64,000 bases of DNA, taken from Bacteriovorax sp. MedPE-SWde (GTDB taxonomy: Bacteria > Bdellovibrionota > Bacteriovoracia > Bacteriovoracales > Bacteriovoracaceae). Both the position numbers and the translations under genes were made by a program. The DNA is taken from the NCBI GenBank assembly GCA_001874305.1, contig MPCU01000002.1:124001-188000 (forward strand), in the 5' to 3' direction. A model generated the notes under the pieces. The model was not told the origin of the DNA. It saw nothing but the letters and a program-made list of their open reading frames with translations, and made no database searches. Position 1 is the stretch's first letter, and the number at the start of each line of letters is the position of its first letter. Of this stretch, positions 17,108 through 26,195 are shown one piece after another.

Positions 17108-19438
17108 CTAATAATTAACTACTGCATCATATGGAACTCTAACAGAATCATTACTAAAAGCAGAATCAAGCATTCCTGCAGAAGGATAGTTTCCTAAGTT
17201 TATATCTAAATATGACTTTAGGATATCTACTACTCCATGAGTACAATTTGTCGTTTGAATATGTAACTCACCATCTTTTTCTATAGCAGGTATTTTCACA
17301 TTTCCCTTCTTGAAGAACTTCTGTCCAGCTTCTTCTACTAACTCGGCCTTAATCGTTGCTTTATTCTTACTCTTGCCAACGATTTTATACCCAAAACGAG
17401 TTTTCTCCACCTGTTCAACACCGCCCCATACATCAAAAGGAGGGAAGTTATTATTACTAACAGACTTTATATACTCTGCGACTCTTTCATTCATCTCTTT
17501 AATCTTTGAGCGATCAAGTCTGTAGACGCGACCTACTCCCTTACCATCAATACCACTAAACTTTGATGAACTAGCAGAAGAGCTTCCTAGGAAGTAACCG
17601 TTAATTGAATATTTTTGACTACCAACTCTTAACTCAATATGGCCAGTATTTCCGATATCTCGATAAATTACCTCAATAGAGTTATCAAGGTAATTCTTAT
17701 ATTCACTATTCTTATGTGAGATATTCTTAAATTTATATGTTGGTATAACTCTTTCAGTTTTCTTTGCTATATAGTCATCAACTTTATTGAAGAAGTTTAG
17801 TTCAGGGAGATAACTGTATTTCACATCTCTCTTTGTCCCCTTTACTTCAGAGCTAAATTTATGAAAGAATTTTGAATAGTCTGCTTTTTGTGACCAAGAC
17901 GCTATAAGAACTTGTACACTCTTTAGCGCTTCTTCATTAACTTCTGTCACATCATACTTTGTCATTAATTTTAAAACTTCATCAATAAACTCTTCTTGAG
18001 CAACTTTAGTCTTGGTTTGATATTCTAAAAGCTCGGAATCGTTTAAAGCACTTTTAACAGGATGATTCATCCAGTCCCTTAAAGGATAGAGAAGTCTATT
18101 TTCAAGTGTGGCCCCACCTCTAGCGCCCTGAACTTTTTTAATATCTTTTGTAATCTCATCTCCTAGAGATATAAAGAAGAGCTCAAAATCATCTAGCTTA
18201 TCATCTGGTATTCCATACCCTGTTAGAACCTCACGCATAGTTGAAATAGATGTCTGAGGAGTTTCACTGAATTCCTTATAGTGAGCAAGGTTTCCATAGT
18301 TTTGAAGATCATTTGAGAGCTTTGCCGACGCATCAAACATTTGAGCACCACGCTTATGAAATTGTCTAAGCTCAAAGCCCATTTTCTTTTCTCCATATGG
18401 TGTACCGACTCTAAAGTTTGGTGCAAATACTGCTTTTGTTCCTTGAGATCTAAAATCTATATTTCCGCTTGCTAGATTTTCTTCATAGCTAACAATTTTT
18501 GAAGCAATTGTTTCATCAATTGGCCCTAGTGAATGATGTATAAGATTCTTTGCAGGTGTCCTACTTTCATCCTTTAGATAACTTCTATACCCGTTCTCTA
18601 GTGCTGCAATTTGAGCTCTATCGTATTCAAAAATAGTATAACCTGCTAACCCTTCAAGTTCTGAGCGGGCCTCAAAAACAACATGAGATTGAAATGATGC
18701 TGCTTCAAAGTGTTCAGTAAAATAAGTTAGTAGATCATGAAAATCTCCGAGATTATCAAAGACCATATCATTACCTTCGATCGTTCCGTGCGGCTCTACA
18801 AAGAGTCCCTCAGGGAGCTTTGGATTAGCATTGGATAATCTAAGGAGAAAGTGGTCAATATCGTCTTGACCTATTTGTGCTTTTTTAGCAATTACTAAAC
18901 GATCCTCTAAAGATAACTTATACCAGTCTTCTTCAGTATAACCTTTGACTCTGTAAGAGTTTAAGATTGCCGGGTTTTCTTTAAGTGTTAACTCAAATTC
19001 TAAACCGTACGAAATTGGCATTGACTCATCTCCACCAAAGAACTGTTTCTGATAGAGTTTCTTGTCAGTATTAGCGCCGAGAATAATATCACGTCCAATA
19101 AAGTTTCTTACTGTCTTTGACTCTTTTGAGCTAAGTGCTAGACCTGCTTCAAGCTTCTTTTCAATCGCTACCCTTTCATTAAGAAATGGAATTTCATGGA
19201 CCTTAGAAAGAAGTTTCTTTGCTTCACTCTTGCTAATTTCTTCGCCGCGACTGAGTTTATCAAGTACAAGCTTAATCTTAGGCTTAGTTGTTCCATTGAA
19301 TATATCACCAACAAGGCCCTTACAAGATTTTGCAAAACTCGAAAATGATGCAGTAGATCGATAATTACCTCTTCTATCCGTAAGACCAGTAGAGCAAGAG
19401 AAATTTAAAAGTAGCAATAGTAGTATTATTATTTTCAT
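17108..19438 (-). CDS. Large lipoprotein with amidoligase-like and permuted papain-like features
   Basis: 776 residues from the ATG at 19438. The lipobox LNFSC places the lipidated cysteine at residue 15. A middle region carries YGLEFEL (about 144-150), SHVVFEAR (about 251-258) and FELRQFHKR, spaced like the G-x-E-x-E, H-V-x-V and E-x-R motifs of carboxylate-amine ligases of the glutamine-synthetase-like amidoligase group. The C-terminal 180 residues have GHIELRVG (H near 600) and then TTNCTHGV (C near 732), the His-before-Cys order of circularly permuted NlpC/P60-like amidases. Neither assignment is certain. It is monocistronic with no clear neighbour link. The lipoprotein status is well supported; the enzymatic role is inference. 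Confidence 0.6.
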   Translation of the reverse strand: MKIIILLLLLLNFSCSTGLTDRRGNYRSTASFSSFAKSCKGLVGDIFNGTTKPKIKLVLDKLSRGEEISKSEAKKLLSKVHEIPFLNERVAIEKKLEAGLALSSKESKTVRNFIGRDIILGANTDKKLYQKQFFGGDESMPISYGLEFELTLKENPAILNSYRVKGYTEEDWYKLSLEDRLVIAKKAQIGQDDIDHFLLRLSNANPKLPEGLFVEPHGTIEGNDMVFDNLGDFHDLLTYFTEHFEAASFQSHVVFEARSELEGLAGYTIFEYDRAQIAALENGYRSYLKDESRTPAKNLIHHSLGPIDETIASKIVSYEENLASGNIDFRSQGTKAVFAPNFRVGTPYGEKKMGFELRQFHKRGAQMFDASAKLSNDLQNYGNLAHYKEFSETPQTSISTMREVLTGYGIPDDKLDDFELFFISLGDEITKDIKKVQGARGGATLENRLLYPLRDWMNHPVKSALNDSELLEYQTKTKVAQEEFIDEVLKLMTKYDVTEVNEEALKSVQVLIASWSQKADYSKFFHKFSSEVKGTKRDVKYSYLPELNFFNKVDDYIAKKTERVIPTYKFKNISHKNSEYKNYLDNSIEVIYRDIGNTGHIELRVGSQKYSINGYFLGSSSASSSKFSGIDGKGVGRVYRLDRSKIKEMNERVAEYIKSVSNNNFPPFDVWGGVEQVEKTRFGYKIVGKSKNKATIKAELVEEAGQKFFKKGNVKIPAIEKDGELHIQTTNCTHGVVDILKSYLDINLGNYPSAGMLDSAFSNDSVRVPYDAVVNY

Positions 19439-19615
19439 AGGTAACTTATCGGTAATTTCCAAAAGAATTTAATGACTTAGATAAAGAACATCGCATCACA
19501 AAAACAGTTATTTAAGTAATTATATTCTTACAAGCTATTACATTACGCAGCGAGTACCTATGCAAATTGCTCAAGCTTTCATATTATATGGCACACACAC
19601 AAACGGAGAACACAC

Positions 19616-20632
19616 GTGAAAACAACGACTATGAATCTTTCAGAGATCAAACTCTCAAGTGAATACCTTAGATTAGATACAGATGTAGAAACACTACAAA
19701 AGAGTATTGAAAATGTTGGTTTAATCAATCCTCTTACAATAAATAACGAAAATGAGCTTCTTGCTGGAGCAAGAAGATATCAAGCAGTAACAGCACTTGG
19801 TTGGACAGAAGTTCCAGTACATGTTGTTGATAGACAAACTCTTGAGCAAGAACTTATCTCTATTGATGAGAACCTAGTTCGCTCACCACTTGATAAGCTA
19901 GAGTTTGAAAAATGTCTTAATAGAGGAAGAGAAATTTTTGAAGAGCTAAACCCTTTAGTTAATAGAGTTGATCTTACAATTAAAGACCTTTCAACTGAAG
20001 AAAAGAAGGCCGAAAAAGAACTTGAAGAACAAGATCAAGATTCTTTTGCAGCAGTTACTGCTGAAAAGACAGGGCTTTCAAAGTCTGTGATAAAAGGAGC
20101 TATCAAAAGAGACGCTCTTGCATCAGAAGCAGTTAAGCAAGCAAGAAGAGTTGGTGATATCAATGCAAGTCAAACGAATGAAATCATTAAACTAGATAAA
20201 GATATTCAAGAAAGAATTCTTCCTGTTATTGCTGATAAGACAGTTAAGGAAGCCAAGAAGATTATTGCTGCTGCGAAAACTGGTGGTTTTGATGCTGCTA
20301 TCGAAGAATCAGATAACATCATCCCTCTTCCAAAAGAATTTGCTAACCTTAAGAACCTTTCTAAGAGAGTTAATAAGAACCTTTCAAGAATTCTTCTTGA
20401 AGAACTTGTTTATGAAGGTCCAGAGCTTAAGTCTATAAACAAAGAAATCTTTAAACTAAAAGAAAACTTAGATACATACTTTAGAATGATGAATCTTGAA
20501 GCTCCTGCTCCAAAAGCTGTTATGCCAACGGAAGAAATTATTGTAGAGAATACTGTTGAACTTGATGATACTTTCAATCCAGAATATATGTCACAGGACG
20601 AAAATCATACAGAAGAAAATACAACACTATAA
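19616..20632 (+). CDS. ParB/Spo0J-like nuclease-domain protein
   Basis: 338 residues with a ParB N-terminal domain: IKLSSEYLRLDTDVETLQKSI, a GLINPLTI segment, AGARRYQAV (the CTP/nucleotide-contacting box GxRR) and IDENLVRSPLD. A helical DNA-binding-like middle and a charged C-terminal region follow. GTG at 19616 with CGGAGAA upstream was kept as start; the ATG at 19631 is an alternative. No parA neighbour is present, so this is a solo ParB-like protein rather than the chromosome segregation pair, and it may regulate transcription or act on DNA elsewhere. It ends at a strong terminator. Confidence 0.85.
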   Translation: MKTTTMNLSEIKLSSEYLRLDTDVETLQKSIENVGLINPLTINNENELLAGARRYQAVTALGWTEVPVHVVDRQTLEQELISIDENLVRSPLDKLEFEKCLNRGREIFEELNPLVNRVDLTIKDLSTEEKKAEKELEEQDQDSFAAVTAEKTGLSKSVIKGAIKRDALASEAVKQARRVGDINASQTNEIIKLDKDIQERILPVIADKTVKEAKKIIAAAKTGGFDAAIEESDNIIPLPKEFANLKNLSKRVNKNLSRILLEELVYEGPELKSINKEIFKLKENLDTYFRMMNLEAPAPKAVMPTEEIIVENTVELDDTFNPEYMSQDENHTEENTTL

Positions 20633-20637
20633 AGATC

Positions 20638-20664
20638 AAAGGGCCTTAACTGGCCCTTTTCTTT
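20638..20664. terminator. Bidirectional terminator between the ParB-like gene and nnrS
   Basis: AAAGGGCC (20638-20645) pairs with GGCCCTTT (20652-20659) around TTAACT, followed by T-rich sequence. The nnrS stop lies inside the hairpin. Confidence 0.85.
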
Positions 20665-21779
20665 AAGTATATCGGCGTAAATTTAATCAGAAAGAATATA
20701 AATCCTAAAGTCCAAAATCCCATAGAAATATGTAATAACCAATTGAATACATTTCCTGTAAACATAGGCGTTAAGACACGTACTAAAGCACCAAATGTTA
20801 AAGATATAAAAGAGCAATTTATAAAGAAGCTCGATTCAATCTTTCTTCCACTGTGACCAAGACTTGCCCTAGCCATAATACCAATAGCGAATGTAGCTAG
20901 TGCTCCAGCAAAAAGAGCGTGAAAACTACTCTGCCCATCACTTATATCAGGATTCAAGATATTTATGATTCGCACACCAAAAAAGAGTACTAACCAGCTA
21001 TGTGCAACGACAAGAATTATGAGCATCTTCTCTTTGAAGACTTCTTTAGAGAATAGTTTTATCCCACGATAGATCATCAGCAATAGAGCAATAATACAAA
21101 AATATAATTCGGCCTTCTCATAATCAAAAATATAGAGAAGAAACGAACTTAAGATTGTAGTAAAAGTGATTATCTCAGCTCTACTATTAAGAGATACTAG
21201 CTCTTTTTTAAACCTGCTATTTGTAAAGAATGTTATTAATCTACCTGAGAAAATAAAGAGTAGAATATAAATCGCCATCGCAGCAATTTTATAACTCTTA
21301 GTAACAAGCTCAGAGTCATTAACCGAAGCGCCATAGAGCAACATTAATTCAGAACTTAATAGCACAGACAATATCAAAGTAATTGGTATAAAGTTTCGAC
21401 TTCCCTTTAAAATGATAAACATTTTTATCAGTAATAAGCATAAAGGAATTGGTACAATAAATAGTACCAAGAGCATATTAGGCTGAAAGAAAATTACAAC
21501 TCGTGCAATAACCCAACTCAAAACTAAAAGCGCCAACTCTCCATCTTTAAAAGTCGGCCGACCTGTCCACTTTGCAGATGCTGTCAGTAAAAAACCAGTA
21601 AGCAAAGCTGAGGTAAAGCCAAACACCATTTCATGCCCATGCCATGCAAAGGAGTTAATAAGCTCTCCTGGAAATGGATACTCATTTATAACGATACAAA
21701 CAAAGTACATCGGAATAAGCACAGCAGAAAGTGCGGTAAGAAAGAAGAATGGTCTAAAAGGTGCGCTAAAAAATGCCAT
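20646..21779 (-). CDS. nnrS: NnrS family membrane protein
   Basis: A polytopic inner-membrane protein of 377 residues with about 12 hydrophobic segments. N-terminal signatures are FRPFFFL, FAWHGHEMVFGF and GFLLTASAKWTGRP, all typical of NnrS. Family members bind heme and copper and protect against or respond to nitric oxide; that is family knowledge. No denitrification genes are seen in the window. It is 40 bases downstream of the CBS-domain gene on the same strand. Its G-rich ribosome site sits in a hairpin, suggesting translational control or uncoupling from the CBS gene. Confidence 0.92.
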   Translation of the reverse strand: MAFFSAPFRPFFFLTALSAVLIPMYFVCIVINEYPFPGELINSFAWHGHEMVFGFTSALLTGFLLTASAKWTGRPTFKDGELALLVLSWVIARVVIFFQPNMLLVLFIVPIPLCLLLIKMFIILKGSRNFIPITLILSVLLSSELMLLYGASVNDSELVTKSYKIAAMAIYILLFIFSGRLITFFTNSRFKKELVSLNSRAEIITFTTILSSFLLYIFDYEKAELYFCIIALLLMIYRGIKLFSKEVFKEKMLIILVVAHSWLVLFFGVRIINILNPDISDGQSSFHALFAGALATFAIGIMARASLGHSGRKIESSFFINCSFISLTFGALVRVLTPMFTGNVFNWLLHISMGFWTLGFIFFLIKFTPIYLKKRAS

Positions 21780-21786
21780 ATGAAAA

Positions 21787-21806
21787 TCCCCCCTAATAAA
21801 GGGGGG
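21787..21806 (-). promoter_or_regulatory. Hairpin enclosing the nnrS ribosome-binding site
   Basis: Read on the minus strand, CCCCCC, a seven-base loop and GGGGGG form a perfect six G-C-pair stem, and the 3' arm (GGGGGGA) is the only Shine-Dalgarno-like sequence before the nnrS ATG, about eight bases away. The stem would block ribosome access unless opened. It could also act as a weak terminator of the upstream CBS gene, since ATTTTC follows. Confidence 0.55.
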
Positions 21807-21818
21807 CCTAAGAAGTTT

Positions 21819-22202
21819 TTATTTCTGTGTCGCTAATAATTTTAGTGCATCTGTAGAAGTAAAGATACCAACAACCTTACCTTCCGAGTTATTAATAAGA
21901 ACTGAATTAACCTTCTTTCCAATCATTAGATCGGCAACATCAGTTAGAGGCGTCGTTGTATCAACGATAACTGGTGCTTCAGTCATTATGTCCTTACATT
22001 TAATATTTTGAGAGTTTCCAGCAAGGGTAACAAATTGAAGATCCCTATCACTAATAATCCCTATTGCCTCACCGTTTGCTACAACAGGTATATGATGAAT
22101 CTGATCTCTTTTCATTCTTTCATAAGCGTCAAATACTGTAGACTCTGGAGCTAAGAAAGTGAGGTTACTAATTACATACATATTGGCAGTCATATTTTCC
22201 AT
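21819..22202 (-). CDS. CBS-domain-pair protein
   Basis: 127 residues made entirely of two CBS motifs (a Bateman module): VFDAYERMKRDQIHHIPVV...GIISDRDL, and TPLTDVADLMIGKKVNSVLI...GIFTSTDAL. Such proteins bind adenosine nucleotides and usually act as sensors for a partner. A good ribosome site (AGGAAGG) precedes the ATG. It is encoded just upstream of nnrS, so it may sense energy or redox state for the same response. No enzyme domain is attached. Confidence 0.92.
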   Translation of the reverse strand: MENMTANMYVISNLTFLAPESTVFDAYERMKRDQIHHIPVVANGEAIGIISDRDLQFVTLAGNSQNIKCKDIMTEAPVIVDTTTPLTDVADLMIGKKVNSVLINNSEGKVVGIFTSTDALKLLATQK

Positions 22203-22298
22203 TTTTCCTTCCTTTAGGAGTTAAGGTTATGGATATATAATAATGTAAGTTAGAAATAAGAATATAATATAGATCAGTATTTGATGTGATTCTAAAAA

Positions 22299-22321
22299 AA
22301 GGCCCTTATTAAATAAGGGCC
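22299..22321 (-). terminator. Terminator of the trypsin-like protease gene's upstream neighbour region
   Basis: GGCCCTTATT (22301-22310) pairs with AATAAGGGCC (22312-22321). On the minus strand the stem is followed by a run of seven T, which places it as the terminator of the minus-strand protease gene that ends at 22335. Confidence 0.9.
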
Positions 22322-22334
22322 ATATATTTGAGTA

Positions 22335-23198
22335 TTATAGTTTACCAGCTTTTTTTAACTTCTTAAGAGACTTGATTTTATTTATTTTAAAAACCTTCTC
22401 CCCTTTACCTTTTGCATAACTACTTACATAGCAGAGTTCATCTTCTTTAGTTTCAAAATCATTCTTACCTTGAATGAGAATCCCCTCTACTTCAAGAGTT
22501 TTTAAGTTGAAGACTGGAGAACCAGAGTTTCCACCATAAGTATCAAGGTTAGCTTTAAATGTAAGACCATAAGTATTCTTAACTCTTCCATCATCAGCTG
22601 TTTTCATTGGAAGTCCAACAGGGTGACCAATTACAGCAAGCCTACTTCCTTTTGAAAGTTTCCCCTTTGATCTAAACTTTAAAGGAGCTCGTCCAACAAC
22701 TTCTCTATCAAGACGAATAACTGCAAAGTCTTTCGCGTAACCTAGAAGGTTATATTTTGCTTCTTGCTCAATAATTTCTGCACAAGAATAAACCTGATCC
22801 TGGCTAAATCTCTTACTATTATCATCAAACCCGAATACCCACTGATTTCTCTTACAATCAGACTTTGTCTCCATACAGTGACCAGCTGTCACAAGAATAT
22901 CTTTTCCAACTAGGAAACCTGTACAATCAGAGAGAGAGACTTGATCTTTAAATCTTTCTGACTCACATACATTCATTTTGTAGCTTAGTGATCTCGTTGG
23001 AAACGAATATTGATCGCCATCTTTATAGATATCATATTGCGATACTCTCGCAGCAACAGACTTTGCTAGTATTCTTAGATTTTTGTTTGGGTGTAATCTC
23101 GATTCAACTCTATTATCCTTTCCGTAAATTACCTTATTAATAGCAAACGTATTAACAGAAAGAAGTGTAGTTAAAGCTAATAGAATATTCTTTTTCAT
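22335..23198 (-). CDS. Exported trypsin-like serine protease
   Basis: 287 residues from the ATG at 23198, which has GGGGA at good spacing and starts a proper signal peptide (MKKNILLALTTLLSVNTFA). The mature domain has the S1/V8-type triad marks: GHC with catalytic His (LVTAGHCM), an Asp region (KDFAVIRLD), and GNSGSPVF with the nucleophile Ser. Several cysteines can form disulfides. It is secreted to the periplasm or outside. It is monocistronic with its own terminator. Together with the M10 and M14 enzymes it adds to a set of exported proteases in this window. Confidence 0.9.
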   Translation of the reverse strand: MKKNILLALTTLLSVNTFAINKVIYGKDNRVESRLHPNKNLRILAKSVAARVSQYDIYKDGDQYSFPTRSLSYKMNVCESERFKDQVSLSDCTGFLVGKDILVTAGHCMETKSDCKRNQWVFGFDDNSKRFSQDQVYSCAEIIEQEAKYNLLGYAKDFAVIRLDREVVGRAPLKFRSKGKLSKGSRLAVIGHPVGLPMKTADDGRVKNTYGLTFKANLDTYGGNSGSPVFNLKTLEVEGILIQGKNDFETKEDELCYVSSYAKGKGEKVFKINKIKSLKKLKKAGKL

Positions 23199-23298
23199 GG
23201 CAGTCCCCATATGTTTGTATAGGGCTTTATAGCAGATTTGTGGATATAATTGTGAAGTCAGGAAACATTTACACAGAGCACAATGTGAGTATAAACAA

Positions 23299-23685
23299 TT
23301 AGTTACCGATAATACTCACAAGATTTGTTAGCAGATTTGGTGATGAAGTCTCCTCCACTTTACCAATGACAACACTGTTTTTATTGACCTCAATTGTAGG
23401 TAAACAAGAGATCTCAAGTTGTCCTCGAGCTTTAAGTTCTTTATATTCTTCAATATTTTCATAGCTTTTTAATTCAAGCTTTGGGGACCTATCGATACCT
23501 AATTCATCACAAAGTGCCATTAACTCAGTAAGCTCTCGCTCACAATCAGGACACCAAGTCGCATTATGAACAATAAATGTGTAATCAGATAAGTCTAGGG
23601 TAACACCAGCGTAAGAGGATCTCTTAGAAATACTAAGATCCTCCCAACTAGGCGCTAATTTATAGAGTTCTTCTTTAAAGCTCAT
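23299..23685 (-). CDS. Thioredoxin-like family protein
   Basis: 128 residues with the redox motif W-C-P-D-C in NATWCPDCERELTEL (about residues 40-46) and a cis-Pro candidate in SCLPTIEV. There is no signal peptide, so it is cytoplasmic. The CPDC pair differs from the CGPC of thioredoxin and is seen in thioredoxin-like TrxA relatives annotated as thioredoxin family. It sits 9 bases downstream of the glutamine synthetase III stop and is probably co-transcribed with it. Confidence 0.82.
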   Translation of the reverse strand: MSFKEELYKLAPSWEDLSISKRSSYAGVTLDLSDYTFIVHNATWCPDCERELTELMALCDELGIDRSPKLELKSYENIEEYKELKARGQLEISCLPTIEVNKNSVVIGKVEETSSPNLLTNLVSIIGN

Positions 23686-23694
23686 TAAAAGTTA

Positions 23695-25887
23695 TTACCT
23701 TAGAAATAACATGTCATACAGAGATGGTAGAGGCCATTGCTCTGTCGGCATATGAGTTTCAAGTTGACCTACGAAAGTCGCAATTTGTTCACTCAAAGGC
23801 ATAAGCTGTTGAGCAATTTGTCTTGATCTCTCTGGCTCATCTTCAGGTAGTGCCTTAAGCATATTTGCAAGGTTTCTAGAATCTTCATATAAAGTTTCAA
23901 GAAGTAGATTTATTTTCTTATAAACATCAATTTCAACTGTTGATTCAATCTTGAGTTCTTTTTGAAGCTTCAATACTTCAGCAACATCTTTCTTAAATTT
24001 AATCCCAGCTGGAACAATATACTGATTGATCATATCGATCATAGTATGAAATTCAATTTCACGAAGAGAGCAGTATCTTTCAGTAAGAACATTGTAGCGA
24101 GTTAATATCTCACTCTCCCTATAAACTCCAAGATCAGTTAAGAAAGAAGTTTCTTGAGTATCTAGCATTACAGGAAGTGCGTCTGCTGTAGTTCTAAGAT
24201 TTGGAAGTCCTCTTGCTTCAGCTTCTACAAGCCACTCATCAGAGTAACCATCACCATTGAAAACGACATCCCATGAAGACTTCATCCATTTTTCACATAA
24301 TAGAAGTAGCGCCTTATCAACAGAGTTTCCAGATGCGATACTTTCTTCAAGAATATCATTTGATTCTTTTAAAACAGATGCAACTGCACCATTAAGAATG
24401 GTTAGAGGAAAACCAACCGCCTGAGAAGAACCAACTGCTCTAAACTCAAATTTATTTCCAGTAAACGCAAATGGAGATGTTCTATTTCTATCTGTATTAT
24501 CTTGAGGAAGTGATGCTAATTGATCAGCTCCAAGATCGAGAGTAATTTCACCTTCAGGTGTAAACTCTTTTCCATCTTTAATTGCTTCTAAAACTTTTCC
24601 AATAGTTGATCCTGTAAAAACAGAGATGATACTTGGAGGGGCTTCATTCGCCCCTAGTCTGTGATCATTTCCTTGAGAAGCAATAGAAACTCTTAACATT
24701 TTAGAGTGTCTCTTTACTGCTTCAATCACAACAGAAGTGAATGCTAGAAAACGTGAGTTCTGATGTACTTCATCCCCTGGACCTAGGAGATTAATTCCTG
24801 TGTCAGTCGCCATTGACCAATTTAAATGTTTACCAGAACCATTAATTCCAGCAAAAGGTTTTTCATGTAAGAGAGCAACAAAGTTATGTCTTCTTGCAAT
24901 CTCTTCTATTAGCGCCATAACAATCTGATTATTATCTGCCGCAATATTTGCATCTCTAAATATTTGTGCCAGCTCAAATTGTCCTGGAGCAACTTCATTA
25001 TGTCTTGTCTTTGCAGGGATACCTAATTTATGTAATTCAAGGTCTAGCTCTTCCATGAAAGAAAGTACTCTTTCAGGAATGGCCCCAAAGTAATGATCAT
25101 CGAGTTGTTGGTTTCTTGAAGATGGAGCACCAAAGAGTGCTCTTCCAGACATAACAAGGTCTGGTCTTTCAAAGTAAAAATTCTTATCAATTAGGAAGTA
25201 TTCCTGTTCAGCACCACAAGTAACATTAACCTTTTTAACGTCTTTGTGACCGACGAGATTCATAAATCTCGTCGCTTCATGACTCAGTGTTGATACTGAT
25301 CTTAGAAGTGGAGTTTTTATATCGAGTGCTTCACCATGGTATGAAACAAAGGCAGTTGGAATACAAAGAGTCGTTCCCTGTGCACCCTTCTTTAAGAACA
25401 TTGGAGAAGTTAAATCCCAAGCAGTATATCCACGGGCTTCAAATGTTGATCTTGATCCACCATTTGGAAATGAAGATGCATCTGGCTCACCTTGAATAAG
25501 CTGTGAAGCTGAGAGGGTTTCAATAGGTATTTCATTGCCATTAAAATCTAGAAAGGCATCATGCTTTTCAGCAGTTGAGCCAGTTAAAGGTTGAAACCAA
25601 TGGGTAAAGTGAGTTGCTCCTCTCTTTATCGCCCACTCTGTAACTGCCTCTGCTACGATCTTTGCATGCTCGCGGCTAATAATCGCGCCATCTTTAACGG
25701 CCTGATTAAGCTCATTTCTAATTTCAGAAGGAATCTCTTGAGCATCAGAGACATGGAAGATATTTTGACCGTAGTAGTCTGCAACACGTTGGAAGTTTCC
25801 AGAGTTATCTGTAGGGCGCTCAAATATGCGCTCAGGTCTATTTACTGCAATGTGTTTAGATTTCTGCCTACTTGATACAAAGCTCAT
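23695..25887 (-). CDS. glnN: Glutamine synthetase type III
   Basis: Makes glutamine from glutamate, ammonium and ATP. The 730-residue length and sequence are those of GSIII (GlnN), not the 470-residue GSI: HWFQPLTGSTAEKHDAF near the N-terminus, GAEQEYFLID, RHNEVAPGQFE, LLHEKPFAGINGSGKH and NRTSPFAFTGNKFEFR. The ATG at 25887 has AAGGAGAGAG upstream and was preferred over a frame beginning at 25920. It probably forms an operon with the thioredoxin-like gene. A small ORF lies upstream on the same strand. No PII or ammonium transporter gene is next to it. Confidence 0.95.
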   Translation of the reverse strand: MSFVSSRQKSKHIAVNRPERIFERPTDNSGNFQRVADYYGQNIFHVSDAQEIPSEIRNELNQAVKDGAIISREHAKIVAEAVTEWAIKRGATHFTHWFQPLTGSTAEKHDAFLDFNGNEIPIETLSASQLIQGEPDASSFPNGGSRSTFEARGYTAWDLTSPMFLKKGAQGTTLCIPTAFVSYHGEALDIKTPLLRSVSTLSHEATRFMNLVGHKDVKKVNVTCGAEQEYFLIDKNFYFERPDLVMSGRALFGAPSSRNQQLDDHYFGAIPERVLSFMEELDLELHKLGIPAKTRHNEVAPGQFELAQIFRDANIAADNNQIVMALIEEIARRHNFVALLHEKPFAGINGSGKHLNWSMATDTGINLLGPGDEVHQNSRFLAFTSVVIEAVKRHSKMLRVSIASQGNDHRLGANEAPPSIISVFTGSTIGKVLEAIKDGKEFTPEGEITLDLGADQLASLPQDNTDRNRTSPFAFTGNKFEFRAVGSSQAVGFPLTILNGAVASVLKESNDILEESIASGNSVDKALLLLCEKWMKSSWDVVFNGDGYSDEWLVEAEARGLPNLRTTADALPVMLDTQETSFLTDLGVYRESEILTRYNVLTERYCSLREIEFHTMIDMINQYIVPAGIKFKKDVAEVLKLQKELKIESTVEIDVYKKINLLLETLYEDSRNLANMLKALPEDEPERSRQIAQQLMPLSEQIATFVGQLETHMPTEQWPLPSLYDMLFLR

Positions 25888-26001
25888 GATTGTCTCTCTC
25901 CTTGAGATTTTAAATGTCATAGAGATTATAGAAAATGAGTCAGAGCATGTCTATTATATATAAATAGAATTTCGTCAGAAGTTTGAATTGTAGGAAATTG
26001 A

Positions 26002-26145
26002 TTATTTAGACTGAGAAGTGCTTATTGAGATTTCAATTACAGGTCTTAGTTCTTCAGCTCTAACCTTGGCCATTGTAAGTACACAAGCGGCAGAAAGGAC
26101 AAATAATACTTTAGCAATGATTGCATTAACTTCATGCGGCATCAT
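26002..26145 (-). CDS. Small exported or membrane protein upstream of glnN
   Basis: A 47-codon frame on the minus strand starting with two ATG codons (26145 and 26142). GGGAG lies about eight bases upstream. The product has a hydrophobic segment (IIAKVLFVLSAACVLTMA) and a short polar tail. It is 114 bases upstream of glnN on the same strand and fills part of an otherwise unexplained gap. No family is recognised; the ribosome site and signal-like segment are the support. Confidence 0.5.
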   Translation of the reverse strand: MMPHEVNAIIAKVLFVLSAACVLTMAKVRAEELRPVIEISISTSQSK

Positions 26146-26195
26146 AGAAAAACTCCCAAAATTAAAAAATTATTAAAACATTTATTGCAAAATTG

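Noticed and set aside
22275-22293. FNR-box-like TTGATGTGATTCTAA upstream of the CBS-nnrS genes
   Set aside because: Only one half matches TTGAT; the second half has two of five bases. It lies close to the downstream terminator of another gene and is too weak to list as a site.
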